Shown: in pieces, positions 1 to 6,278 of the stretch
How positions within the stretch are numbered: the first letter of the stretch is position 1
How the letters are laid out: every line of letters begins with the position of its first letter
Assembly: GCA_026399445.1 (NCBI GenBank)
Contig: JAPLRA010000177.1
Coordinates: forward strand, 1 to 13,658
Source: Sulfuritalea sp.
GTDB lineage: Bacteria; Pseudomonadota; Gammaproteobacteria; Burkholderiales; Rhodocyclaceae
DNA: 13,658 nt
Direction: 5' to 3'
Made by a program: the position numbers and the translations under genes
The notes under the pieces: generated by a model
The model's input: the letters and a program-made list of their open reading frames with translations, nothing else
Databases searched by the model: none
Told to the model about the DNA's origin: nothing

Positions 1-1017
1 CTGGTAATAGAACAGGTTGTGGATGGTGTTGAGCCGCGCCCCGAGGATCTCGCCGACCCGATGCAGATGGTGCAGGTAGGCTCGGGTGAAATTGCGGCAG
101 GTGTAGCAGCCGCAGGTTTCATCCAGCGGCCGGGTATCGGTCTTGTGCTGAGCGTTCTTGATCTTGACGTCGCCGTGCCGGGTAAACAGCCAGCCGTTGC
201 GCGCGTTGCGCGTAGGCATCACGCAGTCGAACATGTCGATGCCCTGACCCACCGCATACACCAGGTCTTCCGGAGTACCGACGCCCATCAGGTAACGCGG
301 CTTGTCGGCCGGCAGGCGCGGTGCAGTATGAGCGAGGATGCGCGCCATCTCTTCCTTGGGCTCGCCCACCGACAGGCCGCCGATGGCAAAGCCGTCGAAG
401 CCGATATCGACCAGCGCCGCCAGCGATTCGTCGCGCAAGGCCTCGTGCATGCCGCCTTGCACGATGCCGAACAGGGCGTTGGTGTTCTGCATCCGATCAT
501 GCTCGTCGCGCGAGCGTTGCGCCCAGCGCAAACTGAGGCGCATCGAATCGGCCGCCGTGCGCAGATCCGCCGGATACGGCGTGCATTCGTCGAAGATCAT
601 CACCACGTCGGCATTCAGCACATGCTGGATGCGCATCGACTCTTCCGGCGTCAGGAACAATTTGTCGCCGTTGATCGGTGAGGCGAACCTGACCCCTTCC
701 TCGCTGATCTTGCGCAAGTCGCCCAGCGAGAACACCTGGAAGCCGCCGGAGTCGGTCAGGATCGGGCCGTTCCAGCCCATGAAGCGATGCAGCCCACCGT
801 GCGCCGCAACGACCTCCAGCCCCGGCCGCAGCCAGAGATGGAAGGTATTGCCGAGGACAATCGACGCGCCGATGCCGACCAGTTCGTCCGGGGACATGGC
901 TTTCACCGTGCCATAGGTGCCCACCGGCATGAAGGTCGGCGTGGGTGCCGAGCCGTGGGCCAGTGTCAGCGTTCCGCGCCGTGCTGCGCCATCCGTGGCG
1001 AGCAGTTCGAAGTTCAT
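1..1017 (-). CDS. tgt: Queuine tRNA-ribosyltransferase (TGT), 3' end cut by window edge
   Basis: Exchanges guanine at position 34 of tRNAs with GUN anticodons for preQ1, the committed tRNA step of queuosine synthesis, in the cytoplasm. The window shows residues 1-339 of a protein usually about 370 long, without interruption. Visible landmarks match the E. coli enzyme: the LTDSGGFQVFSL block with the catalytic-base Asp at 89, the GIVQGG substrate-binding segment near 184-189, the nucleophile Asp at 264 in GIDMFDCVMPTRN, and the zinc ligands Cys302, Cys304, Cys307 and His333. The ATG overlaps the queA stop codon as ATGA and no good Shine-Dalgarno site precedes it, so translation is probably coupled to queA. 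The assignment is very secure; only the last ~30 residues are missing, because of the window edge. Confidence 0.97.
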   Translation of the reverse strand, partial: MNFELLATDGAARRGTLTLAHGSAPTPTFMPVGTYGTVKAMSPDELVGIGASIVLGNTFHLWLRPGLEVVAAHGGLHRFMGWNGPILTDSGGFQVFSLGDLRKISEEGVRFASPINGDKLFLTPEESMRIQHVLNADVVMIFDECTPYPADLRTAADSMRLSLRWAQRSRDEHDRMQNTNALFGIVQGGMHEALRDESLAALVDIGFDGFAIGGLSVGEPKEEMARILAHTAPRLPADKPRYLMGVGTPEDLVYAVGQGIDMFDCVMPTRNARNGWLFTRHGDVKIKNAQHKTDTRPLDETCGCYTCRNFTRAYLHHLHRVGEILGARLNTIHNLFYYQ

Positions 1018-2039
1018 ATCGACTTGCGATGCAGCAACATGGCATCCCCATAACTGAAGAAACGATAGCGGGCTTCAATCGCGTGACGATACGCAGCGCG
1101 GATTTCTTCCAGACCGCCGAAGGCTGATACCAGCATGAGCAGGGTGGACTTGGGCAGATGAAAATTGGTGATGAGCAGATCCACCATTCGAAACTCAAAG
1201 CCGGGAGTGACGAACAGCGCCGTCTCGCCGGCGCCGACTTTCAGGTCTCCCTCAAGCGCCGCCGATTCAAGGACGCGCAAGGACGTCGTGCCGACCGCCA
1301 CAATGCGTCCGCCGCGCGCGCGCGTCGCCGCCATCGCATCAGCCGTGGCTTGCGGCATGACGTAGCGTTCGCTGTGCATGTGATGTTCCGCCAGGTTTTC
1401 GACGCGTACCGGCTGAAAGGTCCCGGCGCCCACATGAAGGGTGACATAGGCGATGCCGACACCCATCTCGCCCAATTTCGCAAGCAGGTCCTGATCGAAG
1501 TGCAAACCGGCGGTGGCTGCGGCAACCGAACCGGGTTCGCGTGCATACACCGTCTGGTAGCGCAGTTCATCCGGGGCCTCCGCCTTGCGCTCGATATAGG
1601 GCGGCAGCGGCAAGCGACCATGACGCTCGATCAGTTCGGCGGCATCGCCCGAGAACCGCAAGCGATAGAACTCGCCATCCCGTCCCAGTACTTCGACATC
1701 GAGAGCGCCTTCAAGTCGCAAGCGGCTGCCCGGCCGCGGCGATTTGCTCGCGCGCAACTGCGCCAGAGCCACATCCGGTTCCAGCAGGCGCTCGACCATG
1801 ACCTCCACCTGCCCGCCGCTCTCCTTGCGGCCCAGCAGGCGCGCATGCAGCACCCGGCTGTCGTTCATCACCAGCAGATCCCCCGCGCGCAGCGATTGCG
1901 GCAAATCGACAAAACGACTGTCGCTGCGGCGCGCGCCCTCGACCACCAGCAAGCGGCTTGCCGAGCGCTGCGGCAAGGGGGCCTGGGCAACCAGTTCCGG
2001 CGGCAGCGCGTAGTCGAAATCGGCGAGTGTCAGAGGCAT
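1014..2039 (-). CDS. queA: S-adenosylmethionine:tRNA ribosyltransferase-isomerase
   Basis: Transfers and isomerises the ribosyl part of S-adenosylmethionine onto preQ1-tRNA to give epoxyqueuosine, the step after TGT. The 341-residue protein has the family's hallmarks: an N-terminal DFDYALPPELVAQ segment followed by RLLVV, LLVMNDSRVLHARL near 55-68, the ATAGLHFDQDLL block around 175-186, the HVGAGTFQPVR block around 202-212, and VGTTSLRVLES near 248-258. Length is normal (E. coli 356). The ATG at 2039 is followed at once by the conserved N-terminus, so the start is secure, although no Shine-Dalgarno site is visible. It is the first gene of a two-gene operon with tgt and has a leader of about 75 bases containing two stem-loops downstream of a weak promoter-like sequence. 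Confidence 0.97.
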   Translation of the reverse strand: MPLTLADFDYALPPELVAQAPLPQRSASRLLVVEGARRSDSRFVDLPQSLRAGDLLVMNDSRVLHARLLGRKESGGQVEVMVERLLEPDVALAQLRASKSPRPGSRLRLEGALDVEVLGRDGEFYRLRFSGDAAELIERHGRLPLPPYIERKAEAPDELRYQTVYAREPGSVAAATAGLHFDQDLLAKLGEMGVGIAYVTLHVGAGTFQPVRVENLAEHHMHSERYVMPQATADAMAATRARGGRIVAVGTTSLRVLESAALEGDLKVGAGETALFVTPGFEFRMVDLLITNFHLPKSTLLMLVSAFGGLEEIRAAYRHAIEARYRFFSYGDAMLLHRKSI

Positions 2040-2060
2040 TGGAATGGCGGGGAAAGCGTT

Positions 2061-2079
2061 GCGGCAGATTGATTGCCGC
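2061..2079 (-). promoter_or_regulatory. Stem-loop in the queA leader, proximal
   Basis: A perfect 6-bp inverted repeat (GCGGCA / TGCCGC on the plus strand) encloses a 7-base loop. It lies 22 bases upstream of the queA start in the transcribed direction. It has no following U-run, so it is not a standard terminator. No match to a known riboswitch consensus was recognised by eye. A role in leader folding is an inference. Confidence 0.4.
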
Positions 2080-2092
2080 GAGTCACGCAGCG

Positions 2093-2114
2093 GGCCGCTA
2101 CCTGCTTGGCGGCC
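2093..2114 (-). promoter_or_regulatory. Stem-loop in the queA leader, distal
   Basis: A perfect 6-bp G+C-only inverted repeat (GGCCGC / GCGGCC) encloses a 10-base loop. It lies just downstream of a TACTAT sequence that could be the -10 box of the queA promoter (minus strand, 2122-2127). It would form at the very 5' end of the queA-tgt mRNA if that promoter is used. Confidence 0.4.
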
Positions 2115-2121
2115 GGCGCGA

Positions 2122-2150
2122 ATAGTAGCAGAGCCCTATCCCTGGTCCGC
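2122..2150 (-). promoter_or_regulatory. Possible queA-tgt promoter
   Basis: On the minus strand a TACTAT hexamer (2122-2127) resembles a sigma-70 -10 box. The sequence 17 bases upstream (GCGGAC) is a poor -35 match, so the call rests on the -10 box and its position 83 bases before queA. The 147-base gap between the regulator stop and queA contains no gene. Confidence 0.25.
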
Positions 2151-2187
2151 CGGCGTCAGCGCACGCTCAAGCTTGCGCATTTGCGGC

Positions 2188-2889
2188 TCAATTCACTCCA
2201 GCAGGGTTGCCATGGCGTTTGAACGCCACCAGATCGACCAGAATCAACTGGCCGTCCTGCTCATGGATAAGCCCTTGGGCCGTCAGATCACGCATCACGC
2301 GACTGACCATCTCGCGTGATGCGCCGATCATCTTCGCGATATCCTGTTTGCTCAGCTTGCGCGTCACCACCTGGCGTCCATCAACGGTCTCCGCCGCCTC
2401 CAGCAACAGGCGCGCTACGCGCCCATAGACATCGAGCAAGGCGAGGCTCTCTATATTGCGGTCAGCAAGGCGCAGGCGTTTGGCCAGGTTGCGCATGATG
2501 AAAAGCGAAACGTCCGGGTTCTCCACCAGGCACCGCTTGAAGTCCGCCTTGCCGATTACCACTACTTCACTTGACTCGACAGCCAGCACGGTTGCCGAAC
2601 GCGGATGATCGTCGAGCACGCCCATTTCGCCGAACAGTTCGCCCGGTCCGAGAATGGAGAGGATGACCTCACGCCCTTCCTCGTCGCTGATCTGCACCTT
2701 CAGCGCGCCCGACAGAACGAAGTAGATGTTGTCGGTTCGGTCGCCGTCATGCAGCACCACCGTATGCCGCGGGATGTTGCGCAACATGGCAACGCGCGTC
2801 AGCGGTTTGAGGCACTCGTCATCGAGCATCTCGAAGATCGGCAGCGCCCTGAGGATGGTCAATGAAACTCCAGCATTCGGCGAAATCAC
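2188..2889 (-). CDS. Crp/Fnr-family transcriptional regulator
   Basis: DNA-binding regulator of 233 residues. Residues about 15-130 form a cyclic-nucleotide-binding beta-roll with an intact phosphate-binding cassette (GELFGEMG...PRSA, residues 83-99, including the Arg-Ser pair). A long dimerisation helix follows, then a winged helix-turn-helix at about 179-201 (LSKQDIAKMIGASREMVSRV). The recognition helix reads E-x-x-S-R (Glu193, Ser196, Arg197), the FNR-type pattern that binds TTGAT half-sites. The N-terminal cysteine cluster of true FNR is absent, so an oxygen-sensing iron-sulfur cluster is not expected. The start chosen is GTG at 2889, because GGAGGG lies 6 bases upstream; in-frame ATG (2922) and TTG (2955) starts further upstream lack this. 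It precedes queA on the same strand with a 148-base gap. Its ligand and regulon cannot be told from sequence. Confidence 0.9.
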   Translation of the reverse strand: MISPNAGVSLTILRALPIFEMLDDECLKPLTRVAMLRNIPRHTVVLHDGDRTDNIYFVLSGALKVQISDEEGREVILSILGPGELFGEMGVLDDHPRSATVLAVESSEVVVIGKADFKRCLVENPDVSLFIMRNLAKRLRLADRNIESLALLDVYGRVARLLLEAAETVDGRQVVTRKLSKQDIAKMIGASREMVSRVMRDLTAQGLIHEQDGQLILVDLVAFKRHGNPAGVN

Positions 2890-2895
2890 AAAATA

Positions 2896-2901
2896 CCCTC
2901 C
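2896..2901 (-). promoter_or_regulatory. Shine-Dalgarno site fixing the GTG start of the Crp/Fnr gene
   Basis: The minus strand reads GGAGGG, then six bases (TATTTT), then GTG. This is a near-ideal ribosome binding site and the best one among the three candidate starts, so it decides the start in favour of the GTG at 2889. Confidence 0.7.
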
Positions 2902-3063
2902 GTCAAGACCAGCATGGCGCATGCGAGCGCCAAGTGTAATCCGGAATACAACCAATCAGGTCTGTCATAACCCCGGCCCACGCAGGCAAGCCTGCGCCGA
3001 GACTGCCCTTTTTCATGCCGCCCGTATGGCTCGTGGCCTGGCTCAGGCGAATGCAGGTGTTCT

Positions 3064-3148
3064 TGGTGCCGGGGGGGGCAGTCGAATCCCCATGCCTTGC
3101 GGCGGCGGTGTTTGAGACCGCTACGTCTACCGATTCCGTCACCCCGGC
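3064..3148 (-). tRNA. tRNA-Leu(CAA)
   Basis: The minus strand folds as an 85-base class II tRNA. The acceptor stem is GCCGGGG / CCCCGGC and the 3' ACCA is encoded. The D arm contains GGTAGAC. The anticodon stem is GCGGT / ACCGC with loop CTCAAAC, so the anticodon is CAA (plus-strand 3112-3114) and reads UUG leucine codons. The long variable arm GCC-GCAA-GGC is typical of leucine tRNAs. The T arm is GGGGA-TTCGACT-GCCCC, leaving an A opposite a G where the invariant G53-C61 pair is expected. Eight consecutive C residues span the T-stem/acceptor junction. The gene has its own promoter-like sequence upstream. Confidence 0.93.
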
Positions 3149-3184
3149 GCGGGATGTCGCAGCACCACAAAGGGTTCTGCGTGA

Positions 3185-3220
3185 GGCGCGCATTATCCGA
3201 CAAAGTGGGCCGTCCCACAA
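3185..3220 (-). promoter_or_regulatory. Promoter of tRNA-Leu(CAA)
   Basis: On the minus strand TTGTGG (3215-3220) and GATAAT (3192-3197) are separated by exactly 17 bases, and a G+C-rich GCGCGCC stretch follows the -10 box. Such a discriminator is typical of stable-RNA promoters under stringent control. The predicted start lies near 3185, giving a leader of about 37 bases before the tRNA. Confidence 0.5.
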
Positions 3221-3346
3221 TCTCATGCGCCCTGCACCGTCGTCGCGGTGTGAAGTGGAAAACGGAGCGGAGCCTGCCACGGCACGCCATTGACGAGTTC
3301 CATCCCGTGCTTTCCTATTACCAAAGTGGGCATGTCGCAAGCGTGA

Positions 3347-3378
3347 TGGGCCATTATCAAAGGGTCTATAATGGCCCA
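3347..3378. repeat. Perfect 11-bp inverted repeat over the kup promoter
   Basis: TGGGCCATTAT (3347-3357) and ATAATGGCCCA (3368-3378) are exact reverse complements separated by 10 bases. The right arm contains five of the six bases of the TATAAT box and ends at the base just before the ATG at 3379. It could be an operator for a dimeric repressor. Confidence 0.6.
3367..3372 (+). promoter_or_regulatory. Likely -10 box of kup
   Basis: A consensus TATAAT hexamer ends 6 bases before the ATG at 3379. A convincing -35 box at the right spacing is not seen (TGATGG at 17 bases). Transcription from it would start at about 3378-3379. The mRNA would then be leaderless for the ATG at 3379, or carry a 30-base leader for the ATG at 3409. 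Confidence 0.45.
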
Positions 3379-5277
3379 ATGGTGCAGAGCAACAATACCA
3401 CTGACAGCATGTCGAAGCCCCGTCTCGCGGCTATCTCCGTGGCGGCCATGGGCGTGGTTTACGGCGACATCGGCACCAGTCCGCTTTACACCATGAAGGA
3501 AGTCTTCAACGGTCCACACGCCGTGGCGGTAACTCCGGACAATTTGCTGGGTATTCTCTCGCTGATTTTCTGGGCGCTGACCATCACGGTTACGCTCAAA
3601 TACGTGATGTTCATCACCCGCGCCGATAACCGTGGCGAAGGCGGCATCATGGCCCTTACTTCGCTGGCACTGCGTACCCGAGGCGCAGGACCGGGAATGC
3701 TGTGGCTGATGTCGATACTGGGCATATTCGGCGCGGGGCTGTTCTACGGTGACGCCGTGATCACCCCCGCCATGTCGGTGCTGTCCGCCGTCGAAGGGCT
3801 GGAAGTCGCCACACCCATGTTCAAGCCGTATGTGGTGCCCATCACCATCGCGGTCCTCTGCGGCCTGTTCATCTTTCAGCCGCGCGGCACTGCCAGCGTC
3901 GGCGCCCTGTTCGGACCGATCATGCTGTTCTGGTTCGGCACGCTGGGCGCACTTGGGGTATGGAACATTCTGAAGCATCCGGGGGTCATCGCCGCCGTCA
4001 ACCCTTGGTACGCAGCGCATTTCTTCCTGGAGAACCGCTCTCACGCCTATCTCGCGCTGGGCGCGGTAGTCCTCGCAATTACGGGTGGCGAAGCGCTCTA
4101 CGCAGACATGGGTCATTTCGGCCGACGTCCCATCAATTGGGCCTGGCTGGTATATGTCTTCCCGTGTCTGTACCTGAACTACCTCGGACAGGGCGCGTTG
4201 ATTCTCGATAACCCCGCTGCGGTGAAAAATCCGTTCTTCATGCTGGTGCCAGAAGAACTGCTCTATCCCATGGTCGGCTTGGCCACCGCTGCCACCGTCA
4301 TCGCTTCGCAAGCCGTTATCTCGGGCGCGTTCTCGCTTACCAGCCAGGCCATGCAACTTGGCTACTGCCCGCGGGTCCAGGTCAAGTTCACCTCGGAGCG
4401 CGAAAAGGGGCAGATCTACATCCCCAACATCAACTGGCTACTGCTACTGGCCGTGATCGTCCTCGTGCTCGGCTTCAAGTCATCGTCGAATCTGGCCTCC
4501 GCATACGGCATCGCCGTCACCTTGACCATGATGATCGACACCCTGCTCGCCTTTGTCGTGGTGCGCGCCCTGTGGAACTGGAACTGGCTGCAGGCCGGCC
4601 TTTTCCTGGCGCTGTTCATCGTGGTCGACTTCGCGTTTTTCTCTGCCAATCTGGTCAAGGTGCTTGATGGCGGCTGGTTTCCGCTGGCCCTCGGTCTCGG
4701 CATATTCACCCTGTTTGCTACCTGGAAGCGTGGCCGTACCCTGCTCTACGAAAAACTTCAGCAGGACTCGATCCCGCTTGACGCCTTCCTCTCCAGCCTT
4801 CAGTACGGCGGCCCGCATCGCGTGGAAGGCACCGGCATCTTCATGACCACACGCCCCGATGGCGTGCCGCGCGCCATGCTGCACAACATGCTGCACAACA
4901 AGGTATTGCACCAGCGGGTGATCCTGCTCAACGTCAACATGCAGGACATTCCCCATGTCGGCGAGGGTGAGCGTTTCCAGGTCGAAACACTCAGTGAAGG
5001 CTTCTACCGCGTCATCCTGAACTACGGCTTCAAGGACGACCCCAACATTCCGCTGGCGCTGGAACAGTGCGGCAAACATGGCATGGCCCCCATCGAGATG
5101 ATGGAAACATCATTCTTCCTTGGCCGCGAAACCATCGTCCCCAACCGCGTGCCGGCCATGACCCTGTGGCGACAGATACTGTTCATGTGGATGTTCCGCA
5201 ACGCAGGAACGGCAACCGACTTCTTCAAGCTCCCGACCAATCGCGTGGTTGAACTCGGCACCCAGGTCGAGCTTTGA
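3379..5277 (+). CDS. kup: Kup-family low-affinity potassium transporter
   Basis: Inner-membrane potassium:proton symporter of the KUP/HAK/KT family, used for potassium uptake. The 632-residue product begins with the family signature VVYGDIGTSPLYTMKEVF (from about residue 24), followed by about 12 hydrophobic segments up to about residue 455. These include the GEGGIMALTSLALR and FYGDAVITPAMSVLSAVEGLE blocks, then GGEALYADMGHFG. A soluble C-terminal domain ends with METSFFLGRETIV and FFKLPTNRVVELGTQVEL. Length is close to the 622 of E. coli Kup. Two ATG starts are possible: 3379 (used here) and 3409, which gives 622 residues and a shorter N-terminus like E. coli; neither has a clear Shine-Dalgarno site. 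An open frame continues further upstream but would overlap the tRNA and is not credible. It is divergent from the tRNA and 150 bases upstream of soxY. Confidence 0.94.
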   Translation: MVQSNNTTDSMSKPRLAAISVAAMGVVYGDIGTSPLYTMKEVFNGPHAVAVTPDNLLGILSLIFWALTITVTLKYVMFITRADNRGEGGIMALTSLALRTRGAGPGMLWLMSILGIFGAGLFYGDAVITPAMSVLSAVEGLEVATPMFKPYVVPITIAVLCGLFIFQPRGTASVGALFGPIMLFWFGTLGALGVWNILKHPGVIAAVNPWYAAHFFLENRSHAYLALGAVVLAITGGEALYADMGHFGRRPINWAWLVYVFPCLYLNYLGQGALILDNPAAVKNPFFMLVPEELLYPMVGLATAATVIASQAVISGAFSLTSQAMQLGYCPRVQVKFTSEREKGQIYIPNINWLLLLAVIVLVLGFKSSSNLASAYGIAVTLTMMIDTLLAFVVVRALWNWNWLQAGLFLALFIVVDFAFFSANLVKVLDGGWFPLALGLGIFTLFATWKRGRTLLYEKLQQDSIPLDAFLSSLQYGGPHRVEGTGIFMTTRPDGVPRAMLHNMLHNKVLHQRVILLNVNMQDIPHVGEGERFQVETLSEGFYRVILNYGFKDDPNIPLALEQCGKHGMAPIEMMETSFFLGRETIVPNRVPAMTLWRQILFMWMFRNAGTATDFFKLPTNRVVELGTQVEL

Positions 5278-5287
5278 TTTGAATCAT
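5274..5287. promoter_or_regulatory. FNR/CRP-type binding site candidate upstream of the sox genes
   Basis: TTGAT-TTGA-ATCAT matches the FNR consensus TTGAT-N4-ATCAA at 9 of 10 positions. It overlaps the kup stop codon and lies about 140 bases before soxY. The Crp/Fnr protein encoded at 2188-2889 has the E-x-x-S-R recognition pattern expected for this site. The distance to the predicted sox promoter is larger than usual for direct activation. Confidence 0.3.
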
Positions 5288-5331
5288 CGGCTTGGATCAG
5301 GCCCGTTGATTTCCTCATCACCTCAGATGAT

Positions 5332-5360
5332 TTGCCAAGCGGCGCAAAGCGGGAAACAAT
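5332..5360 (+). promoter_or_regulatory. Possible sox operon promoter
   Basis: TTGCCA (5332-5337, five of six consensus bases) and AACAAT (5355-5360, four of six) are spaced 17 bases apart, predicting a start near 5367, about 60 bases before soxY. A TATGCT at 5365 and a TATATA at 5380 are alternative -10 boxes, but lack good -35 partners. Confidence 0.35.
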
Positions 5361-5370
5361 GCGCTATGCT

Positions 5371-5395
5371 TGTCTGGAATATATAGGCCCAGACA
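5371..5395. repeat. Inverted repeat in the soxY leader
   Basis: TGTCTGG (5371-5377) and CCAGACA (5389-5395) are exact reverse complements with an A+T-rich 11-base spacer. The repeat lies between the predicted promoter and the soxY ribosome binding site. It could be a regulator's operator or an RNA hairpin. Confidence 0.45.
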
Positions 5396-5427
5396 GAAGT
5401 CACGCAAACCGAGGAGAAACCCACCCC

Positions 5428-5898
5428 ATGAATACAACCCGCAGAACGGTGCTGAAAGGCGCTACCGCCAGTGGCTTGCTGGCGAGCCTGATCGCCGCCG
5501 GCGCCTTGCGCCCGACGCACGTGCTGGCCGCCGATTGGAACAAGACCGCCTTCGAAGCGAAGGACACGGCCGGAGCGCTCAAGGGCCTCGGTGCCGGAGC
5601 GCCCGCTGACAGCAAGGATTTGATTCTCAAAGTTCCCGATATCGCCGAAAACGGAGCCGTGGTCCCGGTAGACGTCGTCAGCAATATTCCCAACACCAGT
5701 TCGATTTCGATTCTGGTGGAAAAGAACCCGCAGCCGCTTTCCTGTCAGTTCGATTTCGCGAACGGTGCGCTGGCGGACGTATCGGCGCGCCTCAAACTGG
5801 CCCAGACGTCACTGGTCAAGGCGGTCGCCAAAGCTGACGGCAAGTTCTATACCGCTCAAAAAGAAGTCAAGGTCACCGCCGGCGGCTGCGGCGGCTGA
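5428..5898 (+). CDS. soxY: SoxY, sulfur-carrier subunit of SoxYZ
   Basis: Periplasmic carrier that holds thiosulfate-derived sulfur covalently during Sox oxidation. The 156-residue protein starts with a twin-arginine signal (RRTVLKG at 5-11, hydrophobic core, cleavage likely after VLA at 34). It ends in the flexible GGCGG arm whose Cys154 is the attachment site. The Ig-like body includes VDVVSNIPNTSSISILVEKNP around 81-101. A second cysteine, Cys106, is present; in the mature protein this leaves one carrier Cys plus one internal Cys. GAGGAGA at 5411-5417 is a good ribosome binding site for the ATG. It is the first gene of the sox cluster, 27 bases before soxZ. SoxY is exported by Tat as a folded complex with SoxZ, which has no signal of its own. 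Confidence 0.97.
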   Translation: MNTTRRTVLKGATASGLLASLIAAGALRPTHVLAADWNKTAFEAKDTAGALKGLGAGAPADSKDLILKVPDIAENGAVVPVDVVSNIPNTSSISILVEKNPQPLSCQFDFANGALADVSARLKLAQTSLVKAVAKADGKFYTAQKEVKVTAGGCGG

Positions 5899-5925
5899 TC
5901 AAACCAGAACAAACAGGAGCACACC

Positions 5926-6237
5926 ATGGCAGATCCGATGAAGATTCGTGCAAGCTTGAAGGGCGACGTCGCAGAAATTCGTATCCTGATGAGTCACGCG
6001 ATGGAAACCGGTCAGCGCAAGGACGCTGCCGGCGCGACCGTCCCCCCCCATTTCATTCAATCCATGACCGTCACGGTCGGCGGCAAGAAGGTGATCGATG
6101 GCCAGATCGGCACCTCCGTGTCGCGCAATCCGGTCTTTGGCTTCAAGATGAAGGGCGCGAAGGTTGGCGACAAGGTCGTCGTCAACTGGGTCGATAACAA
6201 AGGCGACAAGAGAACCGACGAAGTCGCCGTCGCCTGA
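5926..6237 (+). CDS. soxZ: SoxZ, partner of SoxY
   Basis: Small periplasmic partner that stabilises SoxY and presents its carrier arm. The 103-residue protein shows the family's N-terminal KIRASLKGDVAEIRILMSHAMETGQR block and the middle PPHFIQSMTVTVGGKKV block, and ends VGDKVVVNWVDNKGDKRTDEVAVA, an immunoglobulin-like fold. No signal peptide is present, as expected for a subunit co-exported with SoxY by the Tat system. CAGGAG at 5914-5919 sits 6 bases before the ATG. No cysteine occurs. Length is normal for the family. Confidence 0.97.
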   Translation: MADPMKIRASLKGDVAEIRILMSHAMETGQRKDAAGATVPPHFIQSMTVTVGGKKVIDGQIGTSVSRNPVFGFKMKGAKVGDKVVVNWVDNKGDKRTDEVAVA

Positions 6238-6257
6238 CGCATTCATCACCCCGCAAA

Positions 6258-6278
6258 GGCCGGCGATCAAGATCGGCC
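6258..6278 (+). promoter_or_regulatory. Small hairpin in the soxZ-soxA gap
   Basis: GATC-AA-GATC flanked by GGCC on both sides (with a 3-base bulge on the left) could fold in the mRNA 12 bases upstream of the soxA ribosome binding site. The structure is short and imperfect. A role in tuning soxA translation or mRNA stability is only an inference. Confidence 0.2.

Noticed and set aside
1158..2072. 304-codon plus-strand open frame opposite queA
   Set aside because: Shadow of a certain queA gene; no domain and no ribosome binding site.
2061..2114. queA leader as a preQ1 riboswitch
   Set aside because: The stem-loops lack the recognisable preQ1 core and A-rich tail by eye, so it is reported only as a structured leader.
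2890..2955. Longer starts (ATG 2922, TTG 2955) for the Crp/Fnr gene
   Set aside because: No ribosome binding site precedes them, and the family domain begins downstream; the GTG at 2889 has a near-ideal site.
3097..3378. Upstream extension of the kup reading frame by 94 residues
   Set aside because: It overlaps the tRNA-Leu gene, has no resemblance to Kup N-termini, and lies upstream of the likely promoter.
3223..4356. 377-codon open frame antisense to kup
   Set aside because: Shadow of the kup frame; composition is rich in His, Arg, Gln and Asp with no recognisable domain.
5302..5330. Terminator after kup
   Set aside because: TCATC-ACCTCA-GATGA gives only a weak 5-bp A+T-containing stem with no proper T-run.
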